64,000 nt of DNA from Geobacter sp. (GTDB lineage: Bacteria > Desulfobacterota > Desulfuromonadia > Geobacterales > Pseudopelobacteraceae), in the NCBI GenBank assembly GCA_025360785.1, contig JANYBN010000210.1, positions 20,315 to 84,314 on the forward strand, given 5' to 3'. How positions within the stretch are numbered: position 1 is the stretch's first letter; each line of letters opens with the position of its first letter. A program made the position numbers and the translations under genes. Under the pieces are notes generated by a model. That model had not been told where the DNA came from and did not search any database. It worked only from the letters and a program-made list of their open reading frames with translations. Of the stretch, positions 52,781 to 61,879 are shown one piece after another.

Positions 52781-53797
52781 ATGACATTTTTGGTGATCGG
52801 CCTTGGTTCGATGGGAAAGAGACGGATCAGATGCCTGAAGGCACTCGGGCACACTGACATATCAGGCTTTGATGTGCGTGCCGACCGGCGGGACGAGGTC
52901 TCAGGACAGTTCGGCATCCCCGTCTATGATGATTTCGATGAAGCTCTCCGGTCACGCCGGCCGCAGGCCCTGATTATTTCGGTGCCACCCGATTTGCACC
53001 ATCACTTCATGAAGATTGCACTGGAACGAAATATCCATTTTTTCGTAGAGGCGAGTGTCGTCGATACCGACATGGAGGAGATCCGCCGGAAGCTGGAAAC
53101 GACCGCTATCGTCGCGGCGCCGTCTGCCACGCTCCTGTTTCACCCTGCCATCCGCCAGATACAGGAGATCGTCCGGTCCGGAAGACTTGGCAAGTTGTCA
53201 AATGTCGTACATCACTCCGGACAATATCTGCCCGACTGGCATACCTACGAACCGGTTGCGGATTACTATGTCTCAAATCCTGAAACCAGCGGCGGGCGCG
53301 AAATTGTTCCCTTCGAATTGAGTTGGCTGACCACAGTGTTCGGATTTCCCAAAAGGGTATGCGGCAACTTCAGAAAGACCATCACCATTGCAGGGGCTGA
53401 AAATATATGCGACACCTACAATGCCCTTTTCGATTACGGTGATTTCCTTGCGTCGCTCACCGTGGATGTGGTCTCACGTCACGCGGTCCGGCGTCTGATG
53501 ATAAACGGGGAGAAGGGCCAGTTGGTGTGGGATTGGGATGAAAATGCCATCCGGGTTTTCGATCCGGATACGGAGGAGTGGGAACGAATCCCCTACGACA
53601 TGGGCAGCGCGGCACCCGGCTATAATGCGAATATCGGTGAGAACATGTACATCGACGAAGTTCGCAATTTCATCGAAGCGATCGAGGGCACCAGCCCGTT
53701 TGCCAATACGATGGATAACGACCACCGCGTATTGAAGCTGCTATATGCCATTGAAGAGGCTGACCAGAAGTCGCAATACGTGAGGTTCGAGGAATGA
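52781..53797 (+). CDS. Gfo/Idh/MocA-family oxidoreductase (PtmF position)
   Basis: A 338-residue NAD(P)-dependent oxidoreductase. N-terminal Rossmann FLVIGLGSMGKRRI and SVPPDLHHHFMK, then a conserved alpha/beta C-terminal domain. It sits between ptmE and a cytidylyltransferase, the place of ptmF in Campylobacter clusters. Exact reaction unknown; it may feed the glucosamine branch or modify the sugar. Overlaps the next gene in ATGA. Confidence 0.82.
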   Translation: MTFLVIGLGSMGKRRIRCLKALGHTDISGFDVRADRRDEVSGQFGIPVYDDFDEALRSRRPQALIISVPPDLHHHFMKIALERNIHFFVEASVVDTDMEEIRRKLETTAIVAAPSATLLFHPAIRQIQEIVRSGRLGKLSNVVHHSGQYLPDWHTYEPVADYYVSNPETSGGREIVPFELSWLTTVFGFPKRVCGNFRKTITIAGAENICDTYNALFDYGDFLASLTVDVVSRHAVRRLMINGEKGQLVWDWDENAIRVFDPDTEEWERIPYDMGSAAPGYNANIGENMYIDEVRNFIEAIEGTSPFANTMDNDHRVLKLLYAIEEADQKSQYVRFEE

Positions 53798-54561
53798 AGA
53801 CCGGGATTTTAGTTACCGCCCGTCTCGGGTCGAGCCGACTGAAACGAAAACATCTTCTGGAAGCCGACGGCAAGCCGATGATCCAGCATCTGCTGGACCG
53901 CATCGAAGCCGGATTCAGGGACGAAATCAGGCAAGAACGGGCGCTGATCATCATCGCGACATCCGATGAACCGGAAAATCGTGATCTTGAACAGTTCTCC
54001 GGTGACGGAAAGGTTGTCTTCTACGGCCCGCTCTCGAATATTCCGCTTCGCCATCTGCATGCGGCACGCAGCCATGATGTGAGTAATATTGTTTCCGTTG
54101 ATGGTGATGACATTCTCTGTTCCATTAACGGCATGCGGCTGTTATATGATTCGCTCGCCGATGGTGCGTCATACGTAAAAACGTCCGGCCTGCCATTCGG
54201 AATGAATTCATTCGGCTACGCCTGCGATTTCCTCGAGCGGGCGCTTGAAGGTCGTCATGACGAAGTCCTGGAAACGGGATGGGGAAGGGTATTCAACGAA
54301 GCGGACCTGAAAGAGATCTTCGTACCGTGTGCCGAACCGGCCGTCCCTCTACGGTTCACCCTTGATTACGACGAAGACTATGCTTTTTTCAAGACGGTTA
54401 TCGAGGCGGTAGGCCCAGAGGTAATTTCCATTAGCGACCCGGAGCTGTTGGACGTTGTCGTAAAAAACCGGTTTTATGAGATAAATGCACGTTTGGCCCA
54501 GGAGTACTGGGATAACTTTTATAAAAACATGGAGATAGAGGCGCACCATGAATCTAAATAA
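53794..54561 (+). CDS. SpsF-like cytidylyltransferase
   Basis: A 255-residue nucleotidyltransferase-fold protein. The N-terminus TARLGSSRLKRKHLLEADG resembles SpsF-type cytidylyltransferases more than the AR-G-G-S-K-x-x-x-x-K-N of canonical CMP-sialate/legionaminate synthetases. It occupies the ptmB position and may activate the nonulosonic acid with CMP, or another sugar acid. No other CMP-synthetase candidate is in the window. Confidence 0.8.
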   Translation: MKTGILVTARLGSSRLKRKHLLEADGKPMIQHLLDRIEAGFRDEIRQERALIIIATSDEPENRDLEQFSGDGKVVFYGPLSNIPLRHLHAARSHDVSNIVSVDGDDILCSINGMRLLYDSLADGASYVKTSGLPFGMNSFGYACDFLERALEGRHDEVLETGWGRVFNEADLKEIFVPCAEPAVPLRFTLDYDEDYAFFKTVIEAVGPEVISISDPELLDVVVKNRFYEINARLAQEYWDNFYKNMEIEAHHESK

Positions 54562-55849
54562 AGAATACCAACTGAAGGCGCACAAGTACATCCCGGCAGG
54601 AGCTCATACTTACAGCAGGGCTGATGATGGTTATCCGACCAATGCTCCGCCCATACTTGAGAGGGGCAAAGATGCCGCCGTGTGGGATCTGGAAGGCAAC
54701 CGGTACCTTGACTACGGCATGGCTCTCAGGGCAGTTACAGTCGGCTATGATTTTGATCGAATCTCGCAGGCCGCCATCGAGCAGATTCACAATGGCAACA
54801 ATCTGACCCGTGCTTCCAAAATTGAGATCGAAGCGGCTGAAATGCTCTGCAATCTTATGCCATGGGTGGATATGGTCAAATTTGCCAAGAACGGTTCGAC
54901 CGTGACGACAGCCGCTTTAAAGCTGGCGCGGGCCTATACCGGCAGAAAATATATCGCCAAGTGCGCTCAGCACCCGTTCTTCTCTTTTGATGATTGGTTT
55001 ATCGGGGATACGATTGTTGATGCGGGAGTGCCGGCCGAGCACAAGAGTTTAACGCTCAATTTTTCCTACAATGATCCGGAGTCGCTTGAAAAGCTCTTCA
55101 CTCAATACCCCGGTGACATTGCCGCAATTATTCTTGAACCGGCCACGACAGAAGAACCGAAAGATGGTTTTCTGCAGCGGGTCAGAGAAATCTGTACACG
55201 CTTTGGAGCCGTCCTCATCCTTGACGAAATGATCAGCGGATTCCGCTGGCATATACAGGGAGCATGCAAATATTATGAGGTACAACCGGATCTGGTGACC
55301 TACGGCAAGGGGATGGCAAACGGCTTTTCCGTTGCAGCCCTTGGCGGCAAGCGTGAAATAATGGAGCTTGGCGGCATTGAACATTCCGGCGAGAGGGTTT
55401 TTCTGATTTCGACCACCCACGGCGCCGAAATGTGTGGGCTTGGCGCCTTTGTCGAGACGGTAAAAGTCTATCAGGAGCTGGATGTTGTCGGCAGGATGTG
55501 GAAGTCCGGTACGATGCTGATGGAAGGTATGAATGCCATCGCAGCCGAACTGGGCATTTCGGAACAGTTCAAATTTGTTGGCGTCCCCTGCTCTCCGAAC
55601 TTCATGACATACGACCGTGATGGTGCAGTCTCACTGGAGTTTCGTACCCTTTTTGTCCAGGAAATGATCAAGAATGGCGTGCTGATGCCATGGGTAGCCC
55701 TCAGCTATTCCCATCAGGAACCGGAGATCGCATTAACCCTGGTTGCCGCACGCAAAAGCCTCGAAATTTACAAGCGTGCTCTGGAAGGCGGCATTAGTGG
55801 ATACCTGCAGGGGCGCCCCATAAAACCTGTATTCAGGAAATTCAACTGA
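54548..55849 (+). CDS. Class III aminotransferase (glutamate-1-semialdehyde aminomutase-like)
   Basis: A 433-residue fold-type I PLP enzyme. Motifs: FAKNGSTVTTAALKLARAYT, ILDEMISGFRWH and the Schiff-base TYGKGMANGFSV with Lys254. It resembles glutamate-1-semialdehyde aminomutase, but its place in a sugar cluster argues for a sugar or sugar-acid aminotransferase. It overlaps the previous gene by 14 bases. This enzyme is not part of the basic Leg pathway. Confidence 0.85.
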   Translation: MNLNKEYQLKAHKYIPAGAHTYSRADDGYPTNAPPILERGKDAAVWDLEGNRYLDYGMALRAVTVGYDFDRISQAAIEQIHNGNNLTRASKIEIEAAEMLCNLMPWVDMVKFAKNGSTVTTAALKLARAYTGRKYIAKCAQHPFFSFDDWFIGDTIVDAGVPAEHKSLTLNFSYNDPESLEKLFTQYPGDIAAIILEPATTEEPKDGFLQRVREICTRFGAVLILDEMISGFRWHIQGACKYYEVQPDLVTYGKGMANGFSVAALGGKREIMELGGIEHSGERVFLISTTHGAEMCGLGAFVETVKVYQELDVVGRMWKSGTMLMEGMNAIAAELGISEQFKFVGVPCSPNFMTYDRDGAVSLEFRTLFVQEMIKNGVLMPWVALSYSHQEPEIALTLVAARKSLEIYKRALEGGISGYLQGRPIKPVFRKFN

Positions 55850-55887
55850 TTACAAAAGAAATACCACATGATTCGGGGGCGTTGCAG

Positions 55888-56694
55888 ATGGGTAAATTCA
55901 ATCTTGATGGAAAAGTCGCGGTGGTAACCGGTGGGACGGGCATCCTCGGGTCGCTCTATTGCCGGAGTCTGGCTGAAGCCGGGGCACGCGTGGTTATTGC
56001 CGATATTGATCCTGTCCGCTGCGATCAGCTTGCTGCGGAAATTAATAGCACTACCGGTAATGGCCTGGCGCTCGGCGCTGCGGTTGATCTCGGGAGTGAG
56101 GCTTCTGTCAAGGCGTGGGCGGCCGGTGTTTTGCGAGACAACGAAAAGATTGATATCATCATCAATAATGCCGCCACCAAATCACCCTCATTTTTTGCAC
56201 CGTTAGGGGAATTTCCTTTGGATGACTGGAACCATGTCATGGGTGTTAATGTGACCGGAATGTTCCTCGTGCTTCGCGAGCTTGGTCCGGCGATGGTCGC
56301 CAGGGGTACGGGCAGCATTATCAACGTGAGTTCCATCTACGGGGTGGTAGGACCGGATCAGCGGATTTATGAAGGATCATGGTATGAAGAACTCGGAGGG
56401 GCCATTAATACTCCTCTCGTCTACTCGGTCAGTAAAGGGGCGGTCATCGCCATGACCCGCTATCTGGCGACGTATTGGGGGCCGCATGGCATAAGGACAA
56501 ACACCCTTACGCCTGGAGGCGTTTCTTCAGGTCAGAACAGCGAATTCAGTGAAAAATACAGTGCCCGTGTCCCCCTCGGCAGAATGGCACAGGCCGAGGA
56601 TATGGTCGGGGCGCTTCTGTTCCTGGCCTCCGACGCATCTTCGTATGTCAACGGTCAGAACATCATTGTTGATGGCGGTTTAACCGCTTGGTAG
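55888..56694 (+). CDS. ptmA: Short-chain dehydrogenase/reductase (PtmA-like)
   Basis: A 268-residue classical SDR. Cofactor motif TGGTGILG at 14-21, catalytic Ser148 (NVSSIYG), Tyr179 and Lys183 (YSVSKG). ATG 55888 lies eight bases after GGGGG; a TTG at 55882 is the alternative. PtmA in Campylobacter is an oxidoreductase of the legionaminic cluster. It is the last gene of the plus-strand run. Confidence 0.86.
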   Translation: MGKFNLDGKVAVVTGGTGILGSLYCRSLAEAGARVVIADIDPVRCDQLAAEINSTTGNGLALGAAVDLGSEASVKAWAAGVLRDNEKIDIIINNAATKSPSFFAPLGEFPLDDWNHVMGVNVTGMFLVLRELGPAMVARGTGSIINVSSIYGVVGPDQRIYEGSWYEELGGAINTPLVYSVSKGAVIAMTRYLATYWGPHGIRTNTLTPGGVSSGQNSEFSEKYSARVPLGRMAQAEDMVGALLFLASDASSYVNGQNIIVDGGLTAW

Positions 56695-56769
56695 CGGGAT
56701 AGTGGTACCGGATTTTCCTGCTCTGCCGGGGAGGGAAGCTATTTATGCAGCGTATGCTAAAAGACCGAT

Positions 56770-58005
56770 TCAGCCAAAAAAGGATACTGCAGGAGCGCCG
56801 AAAACACCCCCGATTTGATCAAACGAGTTAGCGGTAGGGTCCATCATTTTGCCGTTAATATCCTTTCCGGAAAACGTAAAGACTATATGTGAAGGGTCAA
56901 TGACAGCATCAGCGGTGGCGTTCTGTGTGAGAGAGAACGTCACCGTGGCCAGTTGTTTTTTTATATCGTACGCCACACTTTGGACCAAAGGTGCATGTGC
57001 CTCTTGCTGCGGATTCGGGGTATACCCATAGTTGTAGAACCCGGCTTTCCCGCCGTTAGCCTTTGTTATCCGCCAGTTCGCCGGACTCTGGACAGAAGCT
57101 GGATCCATGGAGGTATTGAACTGAAATTGCATGGTGAAGCTTTTTGAGGCGTTTGGCTTGGAAAGAGTTTGGTCAGGGTCTGTAAGTGTCATAACCGAAA
57201 GGGCGGTATGCGGACCAAGTGACGGGTAAAAAGTATTATATGTGCCGAAATTACCACTGGTCATTTTGGGTTTGACCGTATTGGTCTGCAGCTGTGTTGC
57301 AAGGCTTGAATCCATTGTTTTAAGTTTGGTTATTGTTCGTTGCAGGCTCAAGTCATCCCCTTTGCCTGCATAGGCATATCCTAATTCGTTCACCGCCTGG
57401 GGAAAATCCACCCCATGTTTCAGGTCAATCGCCTTATTGAGGTTTGTTATGGCGGTATCATATTTGCCCAATTTATTATAGACCTGACCCAACGCGAAAT
57501 AACCGTTTGGGTCTTTTGGTGTGAGCCGGGTAACCTGCTGGAATACGGTAAGAGCCTCGCTGTATTTTTTGTCCAGAAGATTGGACTGGCCAAGGCTGTA
57601 TAGCGCGGTAGTGTTGCCTGGGCTGAGACCTATGGCTTTCTTGAACTGAATGGCGGCATTGCCCCATTGTTTGTCCTGGGCATAGGCATTACCCAGGGTC
57701 GTCAAAGCATCCGAATCAAACGGCTTCATCGCTACAAGTTTCTTAAAGGTTGCAATGGCGTCCGCGCTTTTATTCAGTTTCAGGTACGTATTGCCAAGAT
57801 AATTATAGGCGTCAATCGAGGAGGAATCCATGGCCAACGCCTTCTTGAATAAAGGTATGGCATCCAAATTCCGCCCCTTCTGAAGCATCCGGACTCCGGC
57901 AATGAGCTGATTGTTGGCAAGCGATGTTCGCTGGGCCTGGATAGTATCTGCGGTAGGCAGGATCGCCAAGAAAAGTGATGTGCCATAATCGGTTGCATTT
58001 GCCAT
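56770..58005 (-). CDS. TPR protein with C-terminal Ig-like domain, no signal peptide
   Basis: A 411-residue protein. Residues 30-240 carry about six TPR units (e.g. AYNYLGNTYLKLNKSADAIA, ALTTLGNAYAQDKQWGNAAI). About 265-400 is a beta-rich domain resembling bacterial Ig-like Big_5 (MQFQFNTSMDPASVQSP ... VTFSLTQNATADAVIDPSHI). The N-terminus (MANATDYGTSLFLAILPTAD) is not a signal peptide, odd for an Ig-like protein, and would be compatible with flagellar-type export. TGAGGTTACACA precedes the ATG. Located at the end of the flagellin glycosylation cluster; function unknown. Confidence 0.75.
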   Translation of the reverse strand: MANATDYGTSLFLAILPTADTIQAQRTSLANNQLIAGVRMLQKGRNLDAIPLFKKALAMDSSSIDAYNYLGNTYLKLNKSADAIATFKKLVAMKPFDSDALTTLGNAYAQDKQWGNAAIQFKKAIGLSPGNTTALYSLGQSNLLDKKYSEALTVFQQVTRLTPKDPNGYFALGQVYNKLGKYDTAITNLNKAIDLKHGVDFPQAVNELGYAYAGKGDDLSLQRTITKLKTMDSSLATQLQTNTVKPKMTSGNFGTYNTFYPSLGPHTALSVMTLTDPDQTLSKPNASKSFTMQFQFNTSMDPASVQSPANWRITKANGGKAGFYNYGYTPNPQQEAHAPLVQSVAYDIKKQLATVTFSLTQNATADAVIDPSHIVFTFSGKDINGKMMDPTANSFDQIGGVFGAPAVSFFG

Positions 58006-58037
58006 TGTGTAACCTCATTTACTCTGATCTAACAATA

Positions 58038-58064
58038 TCATCGGCAGTTATAAAATATTCTGAA
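58038..58064 (-). promoter_or_regulatory. Possible FliA-type -10 for the TPR/Ig gene
   Basis: On the minus strand GCCGATGA (58038-58045) is 7 of 8 to the FliA -10, about 33 bases before the ATG. The -35 at the right spacing (TTCAGAAT, 58057-58064) is poor, so this is tentative. Confidence 0.3.
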
Positions 58065-58088
58065 GGAAATACTGTTTGCTAACCGTGC

Positions 58089-59294
58089 TTATTCAACGGA
58101 CAATTTATATGATTTGCTCTCCAGATAGCCCACGATTTCCTTAATATGCTCATAGCCACGGGTCTCCAGCTCAAGTGAGACATCAGTCCTGCCAATAGCC
58201 AGTGATTTCGAGCGTCGGTCATGCGATATATGAAAAATATTGGCCCGGGTCGCGGCAATATTTTCGGCCAGCATAGCCAGCGCGCCAGGGTGATCGTCAA
58301 GCTCGATGATCAGCTTCAGATACCGCCCCCCCGCAATCAGCCCCCGTTCAACCACAAGCGAGATGGTCCTGACATCAATATTACCGCCGGACAGCAGACA
58401 GACGGTCTTCCCTTCGATATTGGGAATCCGGCGATTTAGCACCGCCGCCAGTGTAACCGCACCGGCTCCTTCAACCAGCATTTTGGTCTTCTCCAACAGT
58501 GAAACGATTGCCAGGGCGATATCTTCTTCTTCAACCTGGACAATTTCATCGACAAGGTCGCAGATAATCGGAACCGTTCGCGACCCGGGCAGTTTGACGG
58601 CGATACCGTCCGCCAGAGTGATCTGCACCGGCTGCTCCGTCGGTTTTCCGGCTGCAAAGGAAGCCGACATAGAGGGAGCCGCTGTCGATTCGACACCGAT
58701 GATTCGGACGTGGGGTACCCGATCACGCAACGCAGCTGCCATACCGGCTATCAGACCGCCACCGCCGACCGGGATGATGATGTTGCGCAGGTCAGGCAAC
58801 TCTTCCAGTATTTCCAGAGCTATGGTCCCCTGCCCCGCCATGACGAGTTCATCGTCGAAAGGATGCACAAACAGTGCGCCGCTTTTCTGTTGGGCCGCTA
58901 CTGCTGCAGCACAGGCTTCATCAAAGTTTCGTCCGGCCAAGACGACCTCGGCGCCGTAATCACGAGTAGCCTGAACTTTTTGAGGCGGGGTTATTTCCGG
59001 CATATAAACTGTCGCGGCGACACTCAGCAGATCGGCCGAAAAGGCCACTCCCTGGGCATGATTACCGGCTGATGCTGTTATGACGCCGTTTTTCAATCTT
59101 TCACGCGGCTGGGAGGTCATGAAGTTGAGCGCCCCCCTGATCTTGAAAGAGCCGGTTCTCTGCAGGTTTTCACACTTAAAGTACAGCGGCATTCCCATCT
59201 GCTCGCTATAATAGTGCGAATACATAAGCTCGCTACGCCGGACACGCTTTTTAAGACGATCATACGCATCTGAAATCAGGTCGGTAAGCTGCAT
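58089..59294 (-). CDS. ilvA: Threonine ammonia-lyase (threonine dehydratase) with ACT domain
   Basis: A 401-residue PLP enzyme. The cofactor lysine is Lys51 in GSFKIRGA; SAGNHAQGVA and GGGGLIAGMAAAL follow. A C-terminal ACT domain (about 325-401, KLIIELDDHPGALAMLAENI) is present, a single ACT as in the short TdcB-like/IlvA forms. GAGGAG precedes ATG 59294; a longer frame from 59351 adds no conserved residues. It makes 2-oxobutanoate for isoleucine. Confidence 0.94.
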   Translation of the reverse strand: MQLTDLISDAYDRLKKRVRRSELMYSHYYSEQMGMPLYFKCENLQRTGSFKIRGALNFMTSQPRERLKNGVITASAGNHAQGVAFSADLLSVAATVYMPEITPPQKVQATRDYGAEVVLAGRNFDEACAAAVAAQQKSGALFVHPFDDELVMAGQGTIALEILEELPDLRNIIIPVGGGGLIAGMAAALRDRVPHVRIIGVESTAAPSMSASFAAGKPTEQPVQITLADGIAVKLPGSRTVPIICDLVDEIVQVEEEDIALAIVSLLEKTKMLVEGAGAVTLAAVLNRRIPNIEGKTVCLLSGGNIDVRTISLVVERGLIAGGRYLKLIIELDDHPGALAMLAENIAATRANIFHISHDRRSKSLAIGRTDVSLELETRGYEHIKEIVGYLESKSYKLSVE

Positions 59295-59505
59295 GCGGAT
59301 ACTCCTCACGATGATTGCCATGATACTAGCAGATGGGGCGGCACCGGTCAAACATACTTGGCAAGCGGTCCGTTTGCTGGTACAGTTCTAAATTCATTTT
59401 GAGTGAAATATGAATCTGATGCGACATCCACAGAGTCGCTTTTTTCCGGTGCGGACATGCCGGGTTTAAGTCTGACGGATACGCTCACAGGCAAGGTGTC
59501 TGCCC

Positions 59506-59988
59506 ATGAACCACTGGCTTTTCAAAACCGAACCGGGCTGTTTTTCATTCGAAGACTTGAAGAATCGTTCGAACATGACCGAGCCATGGGATGGTGTGCG
59601 CAACTTCCAGGCACGTAATTACCTGCGGGATTCCGTCCAGCTTGGCGACAGGATTCTGTTCTATCACAGCAACATACCTGAACCGGCAGTGGTCGGACTG
59701 GCGGAGATCGTACGGGCAGGATACCCGGACACAACCGCCCTGAACCCGAACGGCGAACATTTTGATCCAAAGGCGTCTGCGGACAAACCGATCTGGTATA
59801 TGGTTGACGTACGCTACGTAAAGCCGCTACAGCGGATTGTGACGTTGGCGAGTATCAAACAAAACCCGCTACTGGCCGACATGCAGCTGGTAAAGCGCAG
59901 CCGTCTCTCTATTCAGCCCGTAACTGCGGACGAGTGGCAGATTATAATGATCATGGGTGGGATGGTGGAAGGAATGAAGGGCCAATGA
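59506..59988 (+). CDS. EVE-domain protein
   Basis: A 160-residue protein that is one EVE (PUA-like) domain: MNHWLFKTEPGCFSFEDL, WDGVRNFQARNYLRDSVQLG and VVGLAEIVRAGYPD are diagnostic. EVE domains bind modified bases in RNA or DNA. It overlaps the ABC ATPase gene in ATGA (59985-59988), an unusual partner that may be only transcriptional. Confidence 0.92.
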   Translation: MNHWLFKTEPGCFSFEDLKNRSNMTEPWDGVRNFQARNYLRDSVQLGDRILFYHSNIPEPAVVGLAEIVRAGYPDTTALNPNGEHFDPKASADKPIWYMVDVRYVKPLQRIVTLASIKQNPLLADMQLVKRSRLSIQPVTADEWQIIMIMGGMVEGMKGQ

Positions 59989-60737
59989 TCTCCAATGACT
60001 CAATACGCATGGAAAAAATATGTTATTCGATCGGCGGACGCAGGATTCTGGAGAATTTCGACTTCCAGCTGGAGCGAGGCCTTAACCGCACTATTCTGGG
60101 GGTCAGCGGCGCCGGAAAGACAACCATTCTCAAACTGTTGCTCGGCCTTCTTGCGCCTGACTCCGGTTCTGTTTATATCGGCGACCTCTGTATAACCGGG
60201 CAGCCGGAAACGAGTTTCATGCAGCAGCGCAAGCGTATCGCCATCGTTTTTCAGGGAGGAGCGCTGTTCGATTCTATGACGGTCGGGGAGAATGTCGGCT
60301 ATCGGCTTTTAGAAGAGGGGAAGCTTTCACAGGCCGAAATATCAAAGATTGTCCTCGAAAAACTCAGTTTTGTCGGGGTTGAAGCGGCTCTCGATCTGTA
60401 TCCGGATGAACTTTCAGGCGGCATGAAGAAGCGGGTGGCAATTGCCCGCGCCCTGGCAGCCGATCCGGATTACATTTTTTTTGACGAGCCGACCACCGGA
60501 CTTGATCCCATCGGGGTCTATAACATCTGTAACCTGATGCAGCGGCTGCAGGCAGAGGGGAAGACGACCCTCATGGTCACTCATGATCTGGTCACCGCCT
60601 TTGCAACCTCACAGCGCTTCACTTTTCTGCATAATGCACGCATGCTGTTCGAGGGGAGTGAGGACGAGATGAAGGCCAGCAACATCCCTGAAGTACGCGA
60701 ATTTTTGGAGCCAACTGACAATTCGCTGTTTATTTGA
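59985..60737 (+). CDS. mlaF: MlaF-like ABC transporter ATPase
   Basis: A 250-residue ATPase. Walker A GVSGAGKTT at 39-47, signature LSGGMKKRVAIARAL and Walker B YIFFDEPTTGLDP fit the Mla/Ttg2A family of phospholipid transport. The start at 59985 overlaps the EVE stop; a longer frame from 59934 lies inside it. The usual MlaE permease gene is not adjacent. Confidence 0.9.
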   Translation: MISNDSIRMEKICYSIGGRRILENFDFQLERGLNRTILGVSGAGKTTILKLLLGLLAPDSGSVYIGDLCITGQPETSFMQQRKRIAIVFQGGALFDSMTVGENVGYRLLEEGKLSQAEISKIVLEKLSFVGVEAALDLYPDELSGGMKKRVAIARALAADPDYIFFDEPTTGLDPIGVYNICNLMQRLQAEGKTTLMVTHDLVTAFATSQRFTFLHNARMLFEGSEDEMKASNIPEVREFLEPTDNSLFI

Positions 60738-60782
60738 TATTCAAATCAAGATGAGAAAACGTCAGAAACAGGTGGGATATAT

Positions 60783-61865
60783 ATGAAACGAAGTAATCAG
60801 ATCGGCTGGGCTCAGGTGCGGGGGGGTGTTTTCATCCTTCTGGCTCTGATCTTTTTTGCCGGCGGTGTTTTGCTAATGGGGCAGAAGACCAAGATGTTTG
60901 TCAACAAAGGTGCCATGAGGGTCGTCATGAATGATGTTGTCGGCCTTAAAATCGGCGCTCCGGTCTGGCTGGCCGGGGTGGACGTCGGCCTTGTCAGGGA
61001 CATCCGGTTTGCCGATCCGAAGAACAGCAACGAGGTCAGCATCGACATTGAAGTCGATACCGACGCCATGAAGAAAATCGGCACCGATTCTAAAATAACC
61101 ATCAAAACCCGCGGTCTTATGGGTGAAAAATATGTCGACATCCTCCCTTCGAAACTGTACTCCGACACACCTCCTGCCGTGCTGCAAGGGGTATCAGTGG
61201 CCAAGCTTGACGATGTCATCCAGAAGGCCGGTGATACCTTTGACAAAGTCAACGGCATCATCGACAACATCGAAAAGGGGAAGGGAACGCTGGGAAAGCT
61301 TAACAAGGACGAAACGCTCTACAGCAATATTGCGCGACTTGCCGTTGAAATGAAAGATCTGGTAGTCACTATAAATCGTGGCGAAGGATCTCTTGGCAAA
61401 CTCAACCGCGATCCGGAACCGTACAACAAGCTGATCAGCATTCTTAACCGTGCCGACCGCACACTTCAGGATATTCAGGCTTCCGACGGGACACTTAACA
61501 AATTAATCTACGACAAGACGCTCTACTCCAAACTGACGGCACTGGCGGACAAGAGTATCCGGGCAGCCGATGATGTCAGCGATCTGCAGAAAAAAATCAT
61601 GTCAAAAGAGGGCACCGTCGGCCTACTGCTCAATGATCGCCAGTTTTATGACAAGGGCATGTCTCTCCTTACCAGAGCCGAATCATCAGTCAAAGCGATC
61701 GAAGAGGTAACCGCTAAAGTCAAGGGCGGCGAAGGTACGGCAGGAAAACTGGTGAATGACAAAGCACTTTATGACAAAATGAACAAAATGGTTGATGATT
61801 TGGACGCACTGGTAAAAGATTTCAAGGAAGATCCGCGGAAATATATAAAATTTTCAGTGTTTTAA
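60783..61865 (+). CDS. mlaD: MlaD-like (MCE) lipid-transport protein
   Basis: A 360-residue protein: N-terminal membrane anchor (about 14-32, GGVFILLALIFFAGGVLLMG), one MCE domain (about 40-120, GLKIGAPVWLAGVDVGLV) and a long helical C-terminal part with about five repeats of G-(T/S)-(L/V/A)-G-x-L-x-x-D-x-x-x-Y. The MCE domain binds lipid in the periplasm. It is longer than E. coli MlaD because of the repeats, which could form a bridge or needle. Confidence 0.9.
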   Translation: MKRSNQIGWAQVRGGVFILLALIFFAGGVLLMGQKTKMFVNKGAMRVVMNDVVGLKIGAPVWLAGVDVGLVRDIRFADPKNSNEVSIDIEVDTDAMKKIGTDSKITIKTRGLMGEKYVDILPSKLYSDTPPAVLQGVSVAKLDDVIQKAGDTFDKVNGIIDNIEKGKGTLGKLNKDETLYSNIARLAVEMKDLVVTINRGEGSLGKLNRDPEPYNKLISILNRADRTLQDIQASDGTLNKLIYDKTLYSKLTALADKSIRAADDVSDLQKKIMSKEGTVGLLLNDRQFYDKGMSLLTRAESSVKAIEEVTAKVKGGEGTAGKLVNDKALYDKMNKMVDDLDALVKDFKEDPRKYIKFSVF

Positions 61866-61879
61866 GGAGAGGACCGGAT

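Noticed and set aside
53794..54561. Canonical CMP-legionaminate synthetase (LegF)
   Set aside because: The N-terminal nucleotide-binding signature is SpsF-like rather than that of CMP-sialate synthetases; named by fold only.
59360..59385. Sigma-54-like TGGC ... TTGC before the EVE gene
   Set aside because: The GG to GC distance is several bases too long for RpoN.
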